DNA of 64,000 bases from Rhizobium sp. CIAT894 (GTDB taxonomy: Bacteria > Pseudomonadota > Alphaproteobacteria > Rhizobiales > Rhizobiaceae). The stretch is taken from assembly GCF_000172795.2 (NCBI RefSeq), contig NZ_CP020947.1:127001-191000 (forward strand), in the 5' to 3' direction. A model generated the notes under the pieces. It had not been told where the DNA came from and ran no database searches. It saw only the letters and a program-made list of their open reading frames with translations. Shown piece after piece: positions 1-7,619 of the stretch; the first letter of the stretch is position 1; every line of letters begins with the position of its first letter. The translations under genes were made by a program, and so were the position numbers.

Positions 1-273
1 GCCCTGTCGCGCTTCGGCCGCGGCATCGGCCGCTGGATCATCGGCGACCGCCGTGTCGAATGGACGATCCAGATCGTGCCCTGGGGCGGCATGGTGCTCG
101 GCGCCGTCGTCGGCGCCGTGCTGACGCGACTGACCGGAGCCTATGCGCTGTGGCTGGTCTCCCTTTTTGCCATGGTGCTGGCGCTCGCCGCGATGTTCAT
201 CCCGCGGCCGCTGCAGCGGCGCTTCAACCAGAAGATCGCACCGAACCGGCACGTCGTCGCCCGCACCAAATGA
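1..273 (+). CDS. C-terminal part of a membrane protein, probably DUF1275/YoaK family
   Basis: The reading frame is open from the first base and stops at 273, so only about the last 90 residues are present. They hold two hydrophobic segments (around GMVLGAVVGAVLTRL and YALWLVSLFAMVLALAAMF) and a basic tail ending RHVVARTK. The stretch with GRWIIGD, then WTIQ, then a small-residue helix resembles the end of DUF1275 (YoaK-type) inner membrane proteins, whose function is largely unknown. The assignment rests on overall pattern only; another polytopic membrane protein is possible. Confidence 0.55.
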   Translation, partial: ALSRFGRGIGRWIIGDRRVEWTIQIVPWGGMVLGAVVGAVLTRLTGAYALWLVSLFAMVLALAAMFIPRPLQRRFNQKIAPNRHVVARTK

Positions 274-341
274 AACCGTCGCATTCCTGTCATCGTCGAA
301 TCGGATAGGAAGGACCGCCGCCAATCCCCAAGGAGCAGGTC

Positions 342-1130
342 TTGTTCGTCATTTCGAAGCTTGTCTGGATTTTCGCTCAGCCGCTGTCGCTGGCATTCTT
401 CCTCGTCTTCCTTGCCCTCATTGCCGGCCTTCTGCGCTGGCGGACCTTGAGCATTCTCGGCGCGGCCGGTTCCGCCCTCATCCTGTTCATCACGCTCTAC
501 ACCACGGCCGGCAATCTGCTGATGCAGGGTCTCGAGCAGCGCTTCACAAAACCCGCCGCCGATCCGGAAAATCTGCAATGCATGATCGTGCTCGGCGGCG
601 CTTTCGAAAACGAGGTGAACACGGCGCGCCACGGTATTGAATTCAACGCCGCGGCCGACCGCTTCGTCGAAGCCCTGCGGCTCGCCCAGAAATTTCCGCA
701 GTCACGCATCCTTGTGTCGGGTGGCGACGGTTCCCTCTCGGGCGTCTACGAGGGCGATGCAGCGGCATCCGAGCGCTTCTTCCCTCTCTTCGGCATCGGC
801 AAGGATCGCCTGATCGAGGAGACGCAGTCGCGTACCACCTTCGAAAATGCCGTCAATACCAAGGAATTCCTGGCAAGCCAGGGGTTGTCCCATTGCCTGC
901 TGATCACCTCGGGCTTTCACATGCCGCGCTCCGTCGGCATTTTCCGCAAGCTCGGCATCGATACCGTGCCCTGGCCGACCGATTATCGCACCGATGGTGC
1001 GGTGAGGCCGGGGTTGGATTTCACCCAGCCGAACCTCAATGCGCAGAACATGGCGACCGCCATCCGCGAATGGTATGGCCTGGTCGGCTATTATCTCGCC
1101 GGCCGGACGTCGGAGCTCTATCCGCGCTAG
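342..1130 (+). CDS. YdcF/SanA-like DUF218 envelope protein
   Basis: A 262-residue protein starting with TTG, chosen because AAGGAG lies six bases upstream and no ATG fits. Residues about 5-30 and 35-55 are membrane-spanning; from about residue 85 a DUF218 domain follows (MIVLGGAFENEV, VSGGDGSL, SRTTFENAVNT, ITSGFHMPRS). The family (ElyC, SanA, YdcF) is linked to cell-envelope maintenance and the Asp/Glu/His-rich pocket is thought to be catalytic or ligand-binding. The first gene with a complete 5' end in the window, on the same strand as the preceding membrane protein gene, 68 bases after its stop. The family call is firm, the substrate unknown. Confidence 0.85.
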   Translation: MFVISKLVWIFAQPLSLAFFLVFLALIAGLLRWRTLSILGAAGSALILFITLYTTAGNLLMQGLEQRFTKPAADPENLQCMIVLGGAFENEVNTARHGIEFNAAADRFVEALRLAQKFPQSRILVSGGDGSLSGVYEGDAAASERFFPLFGIGKDRLIEETQSRTTFENAVNTKEFLASQGLSHCLLITSGFHMPRSVGIFRKLGIDTVPWPTDYRTDGAVRPGLDFTQPNLNAQNMATAIREWYGLVGYYLAGRTSELYPR

Positions 1131-1149
1131 ATCACATTGAATTTGGGAT

Positions 1150-1623
1150 CTATTTCTTCGAGATGGTGACGAATTTCGTGCCGCGCACACGGGCTGTGAC
1201 GATGCAGGGATCACCTTCGGTGCGGTCGCAGAAACGTGGATGCATCTTCATCGCCAGCACCATGTTGCCGAAGCGCTGGACGAAGTCGTAGCCGTAGATC
1301 TGCGCCGTCGCGATCATGAAATAACCGCCTTCGGCGACCTGCAGGTAGAAATTATAGGTGCAGCCGTCGTCATTGCACTGCGGCCCCTTCTGCCCGTCGC
1401 AGGTCAGTTGGCCCTCATTGACCACCGCATCGATCAGGCCGTCATTGTTGATATCCTGGCGGGTGACGAAGCCATCGGCGAATTCGGCCGTCTTGCACTG
1501 CTCCTGGAAATGTTTCTTCTCGTAGATCTCCGGATCGGAGATCAGCGATTGCTGGCCGAAGGCCACAGCCGGCATGATAACCAGCAGGAGAATGTTCAGA
1601 ACGGCGAGCACCAGCGTTTTCAC
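1150..1623 (-). CDS. Small secreted Cys-rich protein with a calcium-loop-like motif
   Basis: A 157-residue protein; I chose the GTG at 1623 because a GAGGA-type ribosome site stands just upstream and the product then begins with a clean signal peptide (VKTLVLAVLNILLLVIMPAVAFG). The mature part has six cysteines (EQC, LTC, PQC, DGC, RFC, DPC), suggesting three disulfides. The segment DINNDGLID matches the DxNxDGxxD calcium loop seen in EF-hand and dockerin-like repeats. I do not recognise the family; the features point to an exported periplasmic protein. It converges on the YdcF gene, with 19 bases between the stops. Confidence 0.7.
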   Translation of the reverse strand: MKTLVLAVLNILLLVIMPAVAFGQQSLISDPEIYEKKHFQEQCKTAEFADGFVTRQDINNDGLIDAVVNEGQLTCDGQKGPQCNDDGCTYNFYLQVAEGGYFMIATAQIYGYDFVQRFGNMVLAMKMHPRFCDRTEGDPCIVTARVRGTKFVTISKK

Positions 1624-1657
1624 GGCTTTCCTCTTTTGGACAAAGGCTCTGCAGCCT

Positions 1658-1707
1658 GATGCATGTCGCCCGGAAGTGCGCAGCGGTTTGGGGTGACGAC
1701 ATGCATC
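1658..1707. repeat. Dispersed palindromic repeat, copy 1
   Basis: A roughly 50-bp element bounded by 11-bp perfect inverted ends (GATGCATGTCG at 1658-1668, CGACATGCATC at 1697-1707) around the core AAGTGCGCAGCGGTTTGG. The same core recurs near 7513, 31416, 40929 and 56593, always between genes or at gene ends. It looks like the small palindromic intergenic repeats common in Rhizobium and Agrobacterium genomes. Confidence 0.8.
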
Positions 1708-1798
1708 GAATAAAGACATCGGCTTTATGGCTGTACCGCCTTGCGCCGCGCTTGCCGCCGTGGTTTTTGGTGAAACATTCCGCGGTTCCGGGGCTCGC

Positions 1799-2434
1799 AT
1801 GTCTTTGCTCGTCTATCTCGATTATGCCGGCATTGCGCTGTTTGCCGCCACAGGCGCGCTTGCCGCCTCGCGCAAGCAGCTGGATCTGATCGGTTTTCTG
1901 TTTTTCGCCATGGTGACGGGAACGGGCGGCGGCACCGTGCGCGATATCGTGCTCGGCCGCGTGCCGGTCTTCTGGGTGCTGAACCCTGCCTATATCCTCG
2001 TCTGCTGCATCGTGGGCGTCATCGTCTTCTTCACCGCCCACCTGCTGGAATCGCGCTATCGCCTGCTGATCTGGCTGGATGCGATCGGCCTTGCCGCCTA
2101 TTGCGTGCTCGGCGCCGCCAAGGGCCTTGCCGCCACCGGTTCGCCGACGATCGCGATCGTGACCGGTACGCTGACGGCAACCTTCGGCGGCATTCTGCGC
2201 GATCTGATGGCAAACGAACCTTCGGTGCTCTTGCGGCCGGAAATCTACGTGACTGCGGCCCTCATCGGCGCCGGTGTGTTCACGCTCGCCAATGCGCTCG
2301 GAATGCAGCTCTATCTGGCGTCTGCCTGCGGCGTCGCCGCAGCCTTTGCGGTGCGCGGCGGAGCCCTATGGTTCGGCTGGACCTTTCCGACTTACAGACA
2401 CAAGCCCGGTCGGCACCCCGACGATGTCATGTGA
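1799..2434 (+). CDS. TRIC-type (UPF0126) cation channel protein
   Basis: A 211-residue membrane protein made of two tandem copies of the UPF0126 domain, each with three helices. The repeats are marked by glycine-rich motifs GTGGGTVRDIVLG in the first half and TFGGILRDLM in the second. Prokaryotic members of this family are homologues of trimeric intracellular cation channels and pass monovalent cations. I take the ATG at 1799 (MSLLVYLDYAG); the frame stays open upstream but that extension overlaps the repeat and is not membrane-like. It is convergent with irr, with a 15-base gap. Confidence 0.88.
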   Translation: MSLLVYLDYAGIALFAATGALAASRKQLDLIGFLFFAMVTGTGGGTVRDIVLGRVPVFWVLNPAYILVCCIVGVIVFFTAHLLESRYRLLIWLDAIGLAAYCVLGAAKGLAATGSPTIAIVTGTLTATFGGILRDLMANEPSVLLRPEIYVTAALIGAGVFTLANALGMQLYLASACGVAAAFAVRGGALWFGWTFPTYRHKPGRHPDDVM

Positions 2435-2449
2435 AGGCGCTCGAGGGCG

Positions 2450-2869
2450 TCAGCCCTGCTTTGCCCGCAGGCGGATCACCACGTCGACATGGGCGATCTC
2501 CATGCCCTCAGGCGGTTCGGGCAGATTGCCGATCGTCAGGTTGCTGACGGGAATGTCGAGCACCTCGTTCTGACCTTCGACGAAGAAATGGTGATGATCG
2601 GAAACATTGGTGTCGAAATAGGTCCTGGCGCTCTCGACGGCGAGAACGCGGATGAGGCCGGCTTCGGTGAACTGGTGCAGCGTGTTGTAGACGGTTGCCA
2701 GCGAAACCGGCACGCCGGCGGCAACCGCCTCTTCGTGCAGTTCTTCGACGGTCAAATGCCGGTCGCCCTTGGCAAACAGGAGGTCGCCGAGCGCGACGCG
2801 CTGGCGGGTGGGGCGCAGGCCCGCGCCGCGCAGCCTTACCTCTATTGCGATCGGGAGTGCACCCGTCAT
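2450..2869 (-). CDS. irr: Irr, Fur-family iron response regulator
   Basis: A 139-residue Fur-superfamily repressor/activator with a winged helix (RLRGAGLRPTRQRVALGDLL; LATVYNTLHQF) and a dimerisation domain. The motif SDHHHFF is the histidine cluster used for haem sensing in Irr; the extra N-terminal haem regulatory motif of Bradyrhizobium Irr (GCPWHD) is absent, as in Rhizobium Irr. In Rhizobiales Irr represses haem synthesis and iron-storage genes under iron limitation. ATG at 2869 is preferred over an upstream TTG because GGAG stands nine bases ahead. It is divergent from fabA. Confidence 0.9.
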   Translation of the reverse strand: MTGALPIAIEVRLRGAGLRPTRQRVALGDLLFAKGDRHLTVEELHEEAVAAGVPVSLATVYNTLHQFTEAGLIRVLAVESARTYFDTNVSDHHHFFVEGQNEVLDIPVSNLTIGNLPEPPEGMEIAHVDVVIRLRAKQG

Positions 2870-3170
2870 CAAGACCAACTCCGGTTATTCCTGCATAAAG
2901 CAATCATGTTTCTTCAAGCGGTATAACTTTTGCATCGGAGCCTTTCAATAGTTCAATGGGGACAAGAGCCTGATAAACCCGGCAAAAACGGGCTTTTGGC
3001 GTAAATAGGTCTGGTCGCGGCCCTGGCCTTCCTGTATTCGACCACCAAATAATGGCGTAAGCCTGGTCCGGGACGATGAAGGAAGCCGCCTTGCTCGTGC
3101 TTCATTTTCTGAGGAACTTGGACTAAATGTTGACATCCATCGGCTTCACGCGGGGGGAAAAAGAAACTTT
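2870..3170. other. irr-fabA divergent intergenic region
   Basis: These 301 bases separate irr from fabA. I see no open frame with coding character. A short GC hairpin near 2977-2996 is followed by four T on the plus strand and could end a short transcript, but it is weak. The fabA ribosome site is the purine run GGGGGGAAAAAGAAA just before 3171. No convincing Irr or RirA operator could be picked out by eye. Confidence 0.5.
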
Positions 3171-3686
3171 ATGACGACCAGACAGTCCAGCTTCTCGTAC
3201 GACGAACTCATTGCCTGCGCACATGGCGAGCTGTTCGGCCCCGGCAATGCGCAGCTTCCCCTGCCGCCCATGCTGATGGTTCACCGTATCACCGATATTT
3301 CCGAAACCGGCGGCGCCTTCGACAAGGGCTACCTCAGGGCCGAATACGACGTACGTCCCGACGACTGGTATTTCCCCTGCCATTTCGAAGGCAATCCGAT
3401 CATGCCGGGTTGCCTCGGCCTTGACGGCATGTGGCAGCTGACCGGGTTCTTCCTCGGCTGGCTCGGCGAGGAAGGTCGCGGCATGGCGCTTTCAACCGGC
3501 GAAGTGAAATTCAAGGGCATGGTCAAGCCGCATACGAAGCTGATCGAATATGGCATCGACTTCAAGCGTGTCATGCGCGGCCGCCTGGTCCTCGGCACCG
3601 CCGACGGCTGGCTGAAGGCGGACGGCGAGACCATATATCAGGCGGCCGACCTTCGCGTCGGTCTCTCGAAAGACAAGACGGCCTGA
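3171..3686 (+). CDS. fabA: FabA, 3-hydroxydecanoyl-ACP dehydratase/isomerase
   Basis: A 171-residue hot-dog-fold enzyme, the normal FabA length. The active-site histidine is in [15 protein letters not shown] and the partner aspartate in CLGLDGMWQ. FabA dehydrates 3-hydroxydecanoyl-ACP and isomerises the trans-2 double bond to cis-3, the branch point of unsaturated fatty acid synthesis in the cytosol. It is the first gene of fabA-fabB-fabI; the fabA-fabB pairing is the usual companion arrangement, and FabI completes the elongation cycle. Confidence 0.97.
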   Translation: MTTRQSSFSYDELIACAHGELFGPGNAQLPLPPMLMVHRITDISETGGAFDKGYLRAEYDVRPDDWYFPCHFEGNPIMPGCLGLDGMWQLTGFFLGWLGEEGRGMALSTGEVKFKGMVKPHTKLIEYGIDFKRVMRGRLVLGTADGWLKADGETIYQAADLRVGLSKDKTA

Positions 3687-3730
3687 AACCGCATTTCAGG
3701 CGGTTCACGAAACAAAAAAGGTTTGATCAG

Positions 3731-4963
3731 ATGAGACGGGTAGTTGTCACGGGTCTGGGTATCGTGTCCTCGATCGGGAACGACGCCGCCGAAGTCACCG
3801 AGTCGTTGCGCCAGGCAAAGTCGGGTATTTCCTTCTCCAGCGATTTCGCCGAGCACGGCTTCAAGTGCCAGGTTTGGGGCAGCCCCAAGCTCGGTGCGGC
3901 GGAGCTGGCCGAACTGGTCGATCGCCGCGCCATGCGCTTCCTGTCGCAGGGCGGCGCCTGGAACCATGTGGCCATGAAGCAGGCGCTCGCCGATTCTGGC
4001 CTGGAAGAGAAGGACTACGCGCAGAATGAGCGCGCCGGCATCATCATGGGCTCCGGCGGTCCGTCGACCCGCACCCTGATCGAGGCGGCCGAGATCACCA
4101 TGAAGAATAACAGCCCGAAGCGCATCGGCCCTTTCGCCGTGCCGAAGGCGATGTCTTCGACCGCATCGGCCACACTCGCCACCTGGTTCAAGATCCACGG
4201 CGTCAATTATTCGATCTCGTCTGCCTGCTCGACATCGGCCCATTGCATCGGCAACGCTGCCGAGATGATCCAGTGGGGCAAGCAGGACGTGATGTTTGCC
4301 GGCGGCCATGAGGATCTCGACTGGACGATGTCCAACCTCTTCGACGCCATGGGCGCCATGTCCTCCAAGTACAACGACACGCCCGATACCGCCTCGCGCG
4401 CCTATGACGCCAACCGCGACGGTTTCGTCATCGCCGGCGGCGCCGGCGTGCTGGTGCTCGAGGAACTGGAGCACGCCAAGGCCCGCGGCGCCAAGATCTA
4501 CGCCGAGATCGTCGGCTACGGTGCAACCTCGGATGGTTACGACATGGTCGCCCCCTCGGGCGAAGGCGCCATCCGCTGCATGCGCCAGGCGCTCGCATCA
4601 GTCAAAGGCGATGTCGACTACATCAACACCCACGGCACCTCGACGCCGGTTGGCGACAGCAAGGAAATCGGCGCCATCCGCGAGGTATTCGGCTCGAAAA
4701 TCCCGCATATCCAGTCGACCAAGTCGCTGACCGGCCATTCGCTGGGTGCTGCCGGCGTGCAGGAATCGATCTATTCGCTGCTGATGATGCAGCAAGGCTT
4801 TATCGGCGAAAGCGCTCACATTTCCGAGCTCGATCCCGAATTCGAAGGCGTGCCGATCGTGCGCAAGCGTATCGACGATGCGAAGATCGATATCGCCCTC
4901 TCCAACTCCTTCGGCTTCGGCGGGACAAACGCCACGCTGGTCTTCCAGCGTTATAACGGATAA
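3731..4963 (+). CDS. fabB: FabB, 3-oxoacyl-ACP synthase I
   Basis: A 410-residue thiolase-fold condensing enzyme. The catalytic triad is visible: Cys in [14 protein letters not shown], His in [11 protein letters not shown] and His in [12 protein letters not shown]. FabB elongates the cis-3-decenoyl-ACP made by FabA, so the pair commits chains to unsaturated fatty acids. The start is ATG 3731 ([16 protein letters not shown]), 44 bases after the fabA stop; the open frame upstream overlaps fabA and is not real coding sequence. fabI follows four bases after the stop. Confidence 0.97.
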   Translation: MRRVVVTGLGIVSSIGNDAAEVTESLRQAKSGISFSSDFAEHGFKCQVWGSPKLGAAELAELVDRRAMRFLSQGGAWNHVAMKQALADSGLEEKDYAQNERAGIIMGSGGPSTRTLIEAAEITMKNNSPKRIGPFAVPKAMSSTASATLATWFKIHGVNYSISSACSTSAHCIGNAAEMIQWGKQDVMFAGGHEDLDWTMSNLFDAMGAMSSKYNDTPDTASRAYDANRDGFVIAGGAGVLVLEELEHAKARGAKIYAEIVGYGATSDGYDMVAPSGEGAIRCMRQALASVKGDVDYINTHGTSTPVGDSKEIGAIREVFGSKIPHIQSTKSLTGHSLGAAGVQESIYSLLMMQQGFIGESAHISELDPEFEGVPIVRKRIDDAKIDIALSNSFGFGGTNATLVFQRYNG

Positions 4964-4967
4964 CAAA

Positions 4968-5774
4968 ATGACGGGAATCATGCAGGGTAAGCGCGGCCTC
5001 ATCATGGGCGTCGCCAACAACCACTCGATCGCCTGGGGGATTTCAAAAGCTCTCGCCGCACAGGGTGCGGAACTCGCCTTCACCTATCAGGGCGACGCGC
5101 TCGGCAAGCGTGTCAAGCCGCTGGCTGCCGAAGTCGGCTCGGATTTCGTGCTGCCCTGCGATGTCGAAGACGTCGCTTCGGTCGATGCCTTGGTCGATGC
5201 GATCGAGCAGCGCTGGGGCAAGCTGGATTTCATCGTCCACGCCATCGGTTTTTCCGACAAGAACGAGCTGAAGGGCCTCTACGCCGACACCACGCGGGAA
5301 AATTTCAGCCGCACCATGGTTATTTCCTGTTTCTCCTTCACCGAGATCGCCAAGCGTTGCGCGCCGTTGATGGAAGACGGCGGTGCGATGCTGACGCTGA
5401 CCTATAATGGTTCGACGCGCGTTATCCCGAATTACAACGTCATGGGCGTCGCCAAGGCAGCGCTCGAGGCTTCGGTGCGTTATCTCGCCGCCGATTACGG
5501 TCCGCGCGGCATTCGCGTCAACGCCATCTCAGCCGGCCCGATCCGCACGCTTGCCGGCGCCGGCATCTCGGATGCGCGCGCCATCCTCTCCTGGAACCAG
5601 CGCAATGCGCCGCTGCGCAAGACCGTGACCATCGATCAGGTCGGCAATTCGGCGCTCTACCTGCTCTCCGACCTTTCAGCCGGCGTCACCGGCGAAATCC
5701 ACTTCGTCGACGCGGGTTTCAACGTCACTTCCATGCCCATCCTGGAAACGCTGCGCGGGGCGGACGTGGAGTAA
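4968..5774 (+). CDS. fabI: FabI, NADH-dependent enoyl-ACP reductase
   Basis: A 268-residue short-chain dehydrogenase-type reductase that performs the last step of each elongation cycle. It starts MTGIMQGKRGLIMGVANNHS with the FabI cofactor-loop signature, and the catalytic Tyr and Lys lie in IPNYNVMGVAKAALEASVRY; NAISAGPIRTLA is the family-specific substrate loop. Its start is four bases after fabB, so the two are probably co-transcribed. A strong terminator lies 24 bases after its stop. Confidence 0.96.
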   Translation: MTGIMQGKRGLIMGVANNHSIAWGISKALAAQGAELAFTYQGDALGKRVKPLAAEVGSDFVLPCDVEDVASVDALVDAIEQRWGKLDFIVHAIGFSDKNELKGLYADTTRENFSRTMVISCFSFTEIAKRCAPLMEDGGAMLTLTYNGSTRVIPNYNVMGVAKAALEASVRYLAADYGPRGIRVNAISAGPIRTLAGAGISDARAILSWNQRNAPLRKTVTIDQVGNSALYLLSDLSAGVTGEIHFVDAGFNVTSMPILETLRGADVE

Positions 5775-5797
5775 AGGCTATCGCACTGCTGAATCTG

Positions 5798-5836
5798 GGC
5801 CGTGCGCACAATAGTGCGCACGGCCTTGTTGTTTTT
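5798..5836 (+). terminator. Rho-independent terminator of the fab cluster
   Basis: A perfect 12-bp stem (GGCCGTGCGCAC at 5798-5809 with its complement at 5814-5825) has a four-base AATA loop and runs into TTGTTGTTTTT on the plus strand. It lies directly after fabI. Confidence 0.9.
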
Positions 5837-5865
5837 GTCGGGATGAATTATACCAAAAAAGAGAT

Positions 5866-6075
5866 TTGAGGCGCTCAGCGGAGCGAAACAGTCAGAGGAT
5901 TATCGCCAGGCTGAAGCGAGAAGGCTTCGAAGTGGTTTCCATCAAAGGCTCGCACCATAAGCTTCGGCGGGGCGGTCAGAGCATCATTGTTCCGCATCCG
6001 AAGAAAGATCTGCCGATCGGCACCGCGCTTGCGATCGCAAAACAAGCCGGATGGAATGTGAGTGACAAACCATGA
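5866..6075 (+). CDS. hicA: HicA-type mRNA interferase toxin
   Basis: A 69-residue protein with the HicA double-stranded-RNA-binding fold. The catalytic histidine region is IKGSHHKLRRGG and the conserved tail is VPHPKKDLPIGTALAIAKQAGW. HicA toxins cleave mRNA unless bound by HicB. The TTG at 5866 is the only in-frame start I can find; the conserved core begins near residue 7, so the exact start is uncertain. Its stop overlaps the hicB start by four bases (ATGA), typical of translational coupling in toxin-antitoxin pairs. Confidence 0.88.
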   Translation: MRRSAERNSQRIIARLKREGFEVVSIKGSHHKLRRGGQSIIVPHPKKDLPIGTALAIAKQAGWNVSDKP

Positions 6076-6467
6076 AGTATTTCATCGCTCTCGTGCACAA
6101 GGACATGGACAGCGCTTTCGGCATCAGCTTTCCGGATCTACCGGCGGTATTCTCCGCTGCCGATGAGGAAGAAGACCTGACTGCGAACGCCATCGAAGCG
6201 CTGCGCCTCTGGGCGGAAGATGAAACCCTGCCGACGCCTTCCTCATATGATGAGATCAGTTCTCGGCAGGATATCCGCGAGCAACTGGCCGGCGGTGCCT
6301 TTCTCACGCGTATTCCCTTTATCGAGGATACGACACGCACCGTTCGAGCCAATGTCACTTTCGACAAAGGCATGCTCGATGCGATCGACAAGGCCGCTAA
6401 AGAGCGTGGCCTGACCCGTTCGGCTTTCCTTGCGAGTGCTGCCCGCAAGGAAATCGAAGCCGCCTGA
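6072..6467 (+). CDS. hicB: HicB-type antitoxin
   Basis: A 131-residue protein with the degraded RNase-H-like HicB domain at the N-terminus (YFIALVHKDMDSAFGISFPDLP, AADEEEDLTANAIEAL) and a ribbon-helix-helix DNA-binding segment at the C-terminus (RANVTFDKGMLDAIDKAAKE then LTRSAFLASAARKEI). The first domain would cap HicA and the second would autorepress the operon. It overlaps hicA by four bases and is convergent with the rsmC-like gene, leaving only three bases between stops. Confidence 0.88.
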   Translation: MKYFIALVHKDMDSAFGISFPDLPAVFSAADEEEDLTANAIEALRLWAEDETLPTPSSYDEISSRQDIREQLAGGAFLTRIPFIEDTTRTVRANVTFDKGMLDAIDKAAKERGLTRSAFLASAARKEIEAA

Positions 6468-6470
6468 GCC

Positions 6471-7487
6471 TTACTTCTTCGCCCACAGTACCTTGAAGCG
6501 GGCATTCCGGCAGGTTTCGCCGCTTTCCTTGAAATTCGCCGACAGAACCGGCTCGTAGGGCAGGCCGCGATTGGCGACCAGCATCAGTCGGCCGCCGCCG
6601 CGAAGAGCGGATGCGGCGGTCTTGATCAGCGTCTGGCCGAGCGCCGGCTCGGCGGCGTGTCCTTCATGGAAAGGCGGGTTCATGATGACGAGATCGTATT
6701 TGTCCTTGACCGGCTCGCCTGCCAGATCGTGCCAGAAGAAGCGCGCAGGCGCGTTCGGGCAGTTTTCCGCCAGATTATCCTTCGCAGCCTCAAGAGCCGC
6801 GTGGTCGGCCTCGTAGAGGTCGAGACGGGTCAGTCCGCGCGATCTCTGTGCCAGCTCGACGGAGAGATAACCCCATCCGGCGCCGAAATCCGCCACGTCG
6901 CCGGTAAAATCCTGCGGCAGGCGCGAGGCGAGCAGTTCCGACCCGGCATCGATCCGGTCATGCGAGAACATGCCGGCAGTGGCATTGAAACGGCCGTCGA
7001 CGCGCACCGGCGCCTTTGCCAGCTTGGAGACGATCTCGCCGGCATCGGCAGGGCGGCCGAACCAGAAGGCGACGCCGTGATATTTCGGCATATGGTCGAT
7101 GGCGAGGCCGAAGCCTTCCAGGCGTTTGCGCAGCGGCTGAATGCCGTCTTCCTTGGCGCCGGCAACGACGATCAGGCCGCCCATCCGCGTGCGGGCGATG
7201 GCCGCGGCGAGATTGGCCTCGTTCTCGCCCTTGTGCTTGGTGCAGAGCACCAGGGCGGCATCGTAGTCCTCGCCGTCGATCTCGGGTTTGGCGTCGATCC
7301 GCTGGGCCAGCAGCTGCCGGTAGAGCGGCCGGAAGCCCTGGACGGCGCTGAGCGAGGCGGCGAAATCGTCGGGCAGCGCAAAGCCCGCCTCGGCGCCGAG
7401 GAAGAGCACACGCTCGCCCTCGCCGGGCGCCTGGACTGTGCCGCTGGCAAAGGGATGGAACAGGGTCTTCAGCGTCTCGCGGCTCAT
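6471..7487 (-). CDS. rsmC: RsmC-like ribosomal RNA guanine-N2 methyltransferase
   Basis: A 338-residue protein with the RsmC layout: a degenerate N-terminal methyltransferase-like half and a functional C-terminal half with the SAM loop VADFGAGWGYLSVEL and catalytic NPPFHEG. RsmC methylates G1207 of 16S rRNA. RlmG is the close alternative because the two share domain architecture. ATG at 7487 (MSRETLKTLFHPF) is chosen; an upstream in-frame start would add an unconserved leader. Confidence 0.82.
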   Translation of the reverse strand: MSRETLKTLFHPFASGTVQAPGEGERVLFLGAEAGFALPDDFAASLSAVQGFRPLYRQLLAQRIDAKPEIDGEDYDAALVLCTKHKGENEANLAAAIARTRMGGLIVVAGAKEDGIQPLRKRLEGFGLAIDHMPKYHGVAFWFGRPADAGEIVSKLAKAPVRVDGRFNATAGMFSHDRIDAGSELLASRLPQDFTGDVADFGAGWGYLSVELAQRSRGLTRLDLYEADHAALEAAKDNLAENCPNAPARFFWHDLAGEPVKDKYDLVIMNPPFHEGHAAEPALGQTLIKTAASALRGGGRLMLVANRGLPYEPVLSANFKESGETCRNARFKVLWAKK

Positions 7488-7512
7488 GGGTCTCGTCTCG
7501 TTAAAAGCAGGT

Positions 7513-7554
7513 CGCGCAAAAATGTGTGAGCGGTTTTGCGGCCACGACATGCGC
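7513..7554. repeat. Dispersed palindromic repeat, copy 2
   Basis: This copy reads GCGCAAAAATGTGTGAGCGG, then TTTTGCGGCCACGACATGCG, between the rsmC-like gene start and the pnp terminator. It shares the GTGxGCGGTTTxG core and the ACGACATGC end with the other copies. Confidence 0.7.
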
Positions 7555-7566
7555 AAAACCGGGATA

Positions 7567-7595
7567 CAAAAAGGGCGCGGAAGATTCCCGCGCCC
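7567..7595 (-). terminator. Rho-independent terminator of pnp
   Basis: On the minus strand an 8-bp stem GGGCGCGG/CCGCGCCC (7588-7595 with 7573-7580) with a seven-base loop is followed by CTTTTTGTA. It lies 25 bases after the pnp stop codon. Confidence 0.8.
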
Positions 7596-7619
7596 GGATT
7601 TCTATCTGGGAGACGCGGC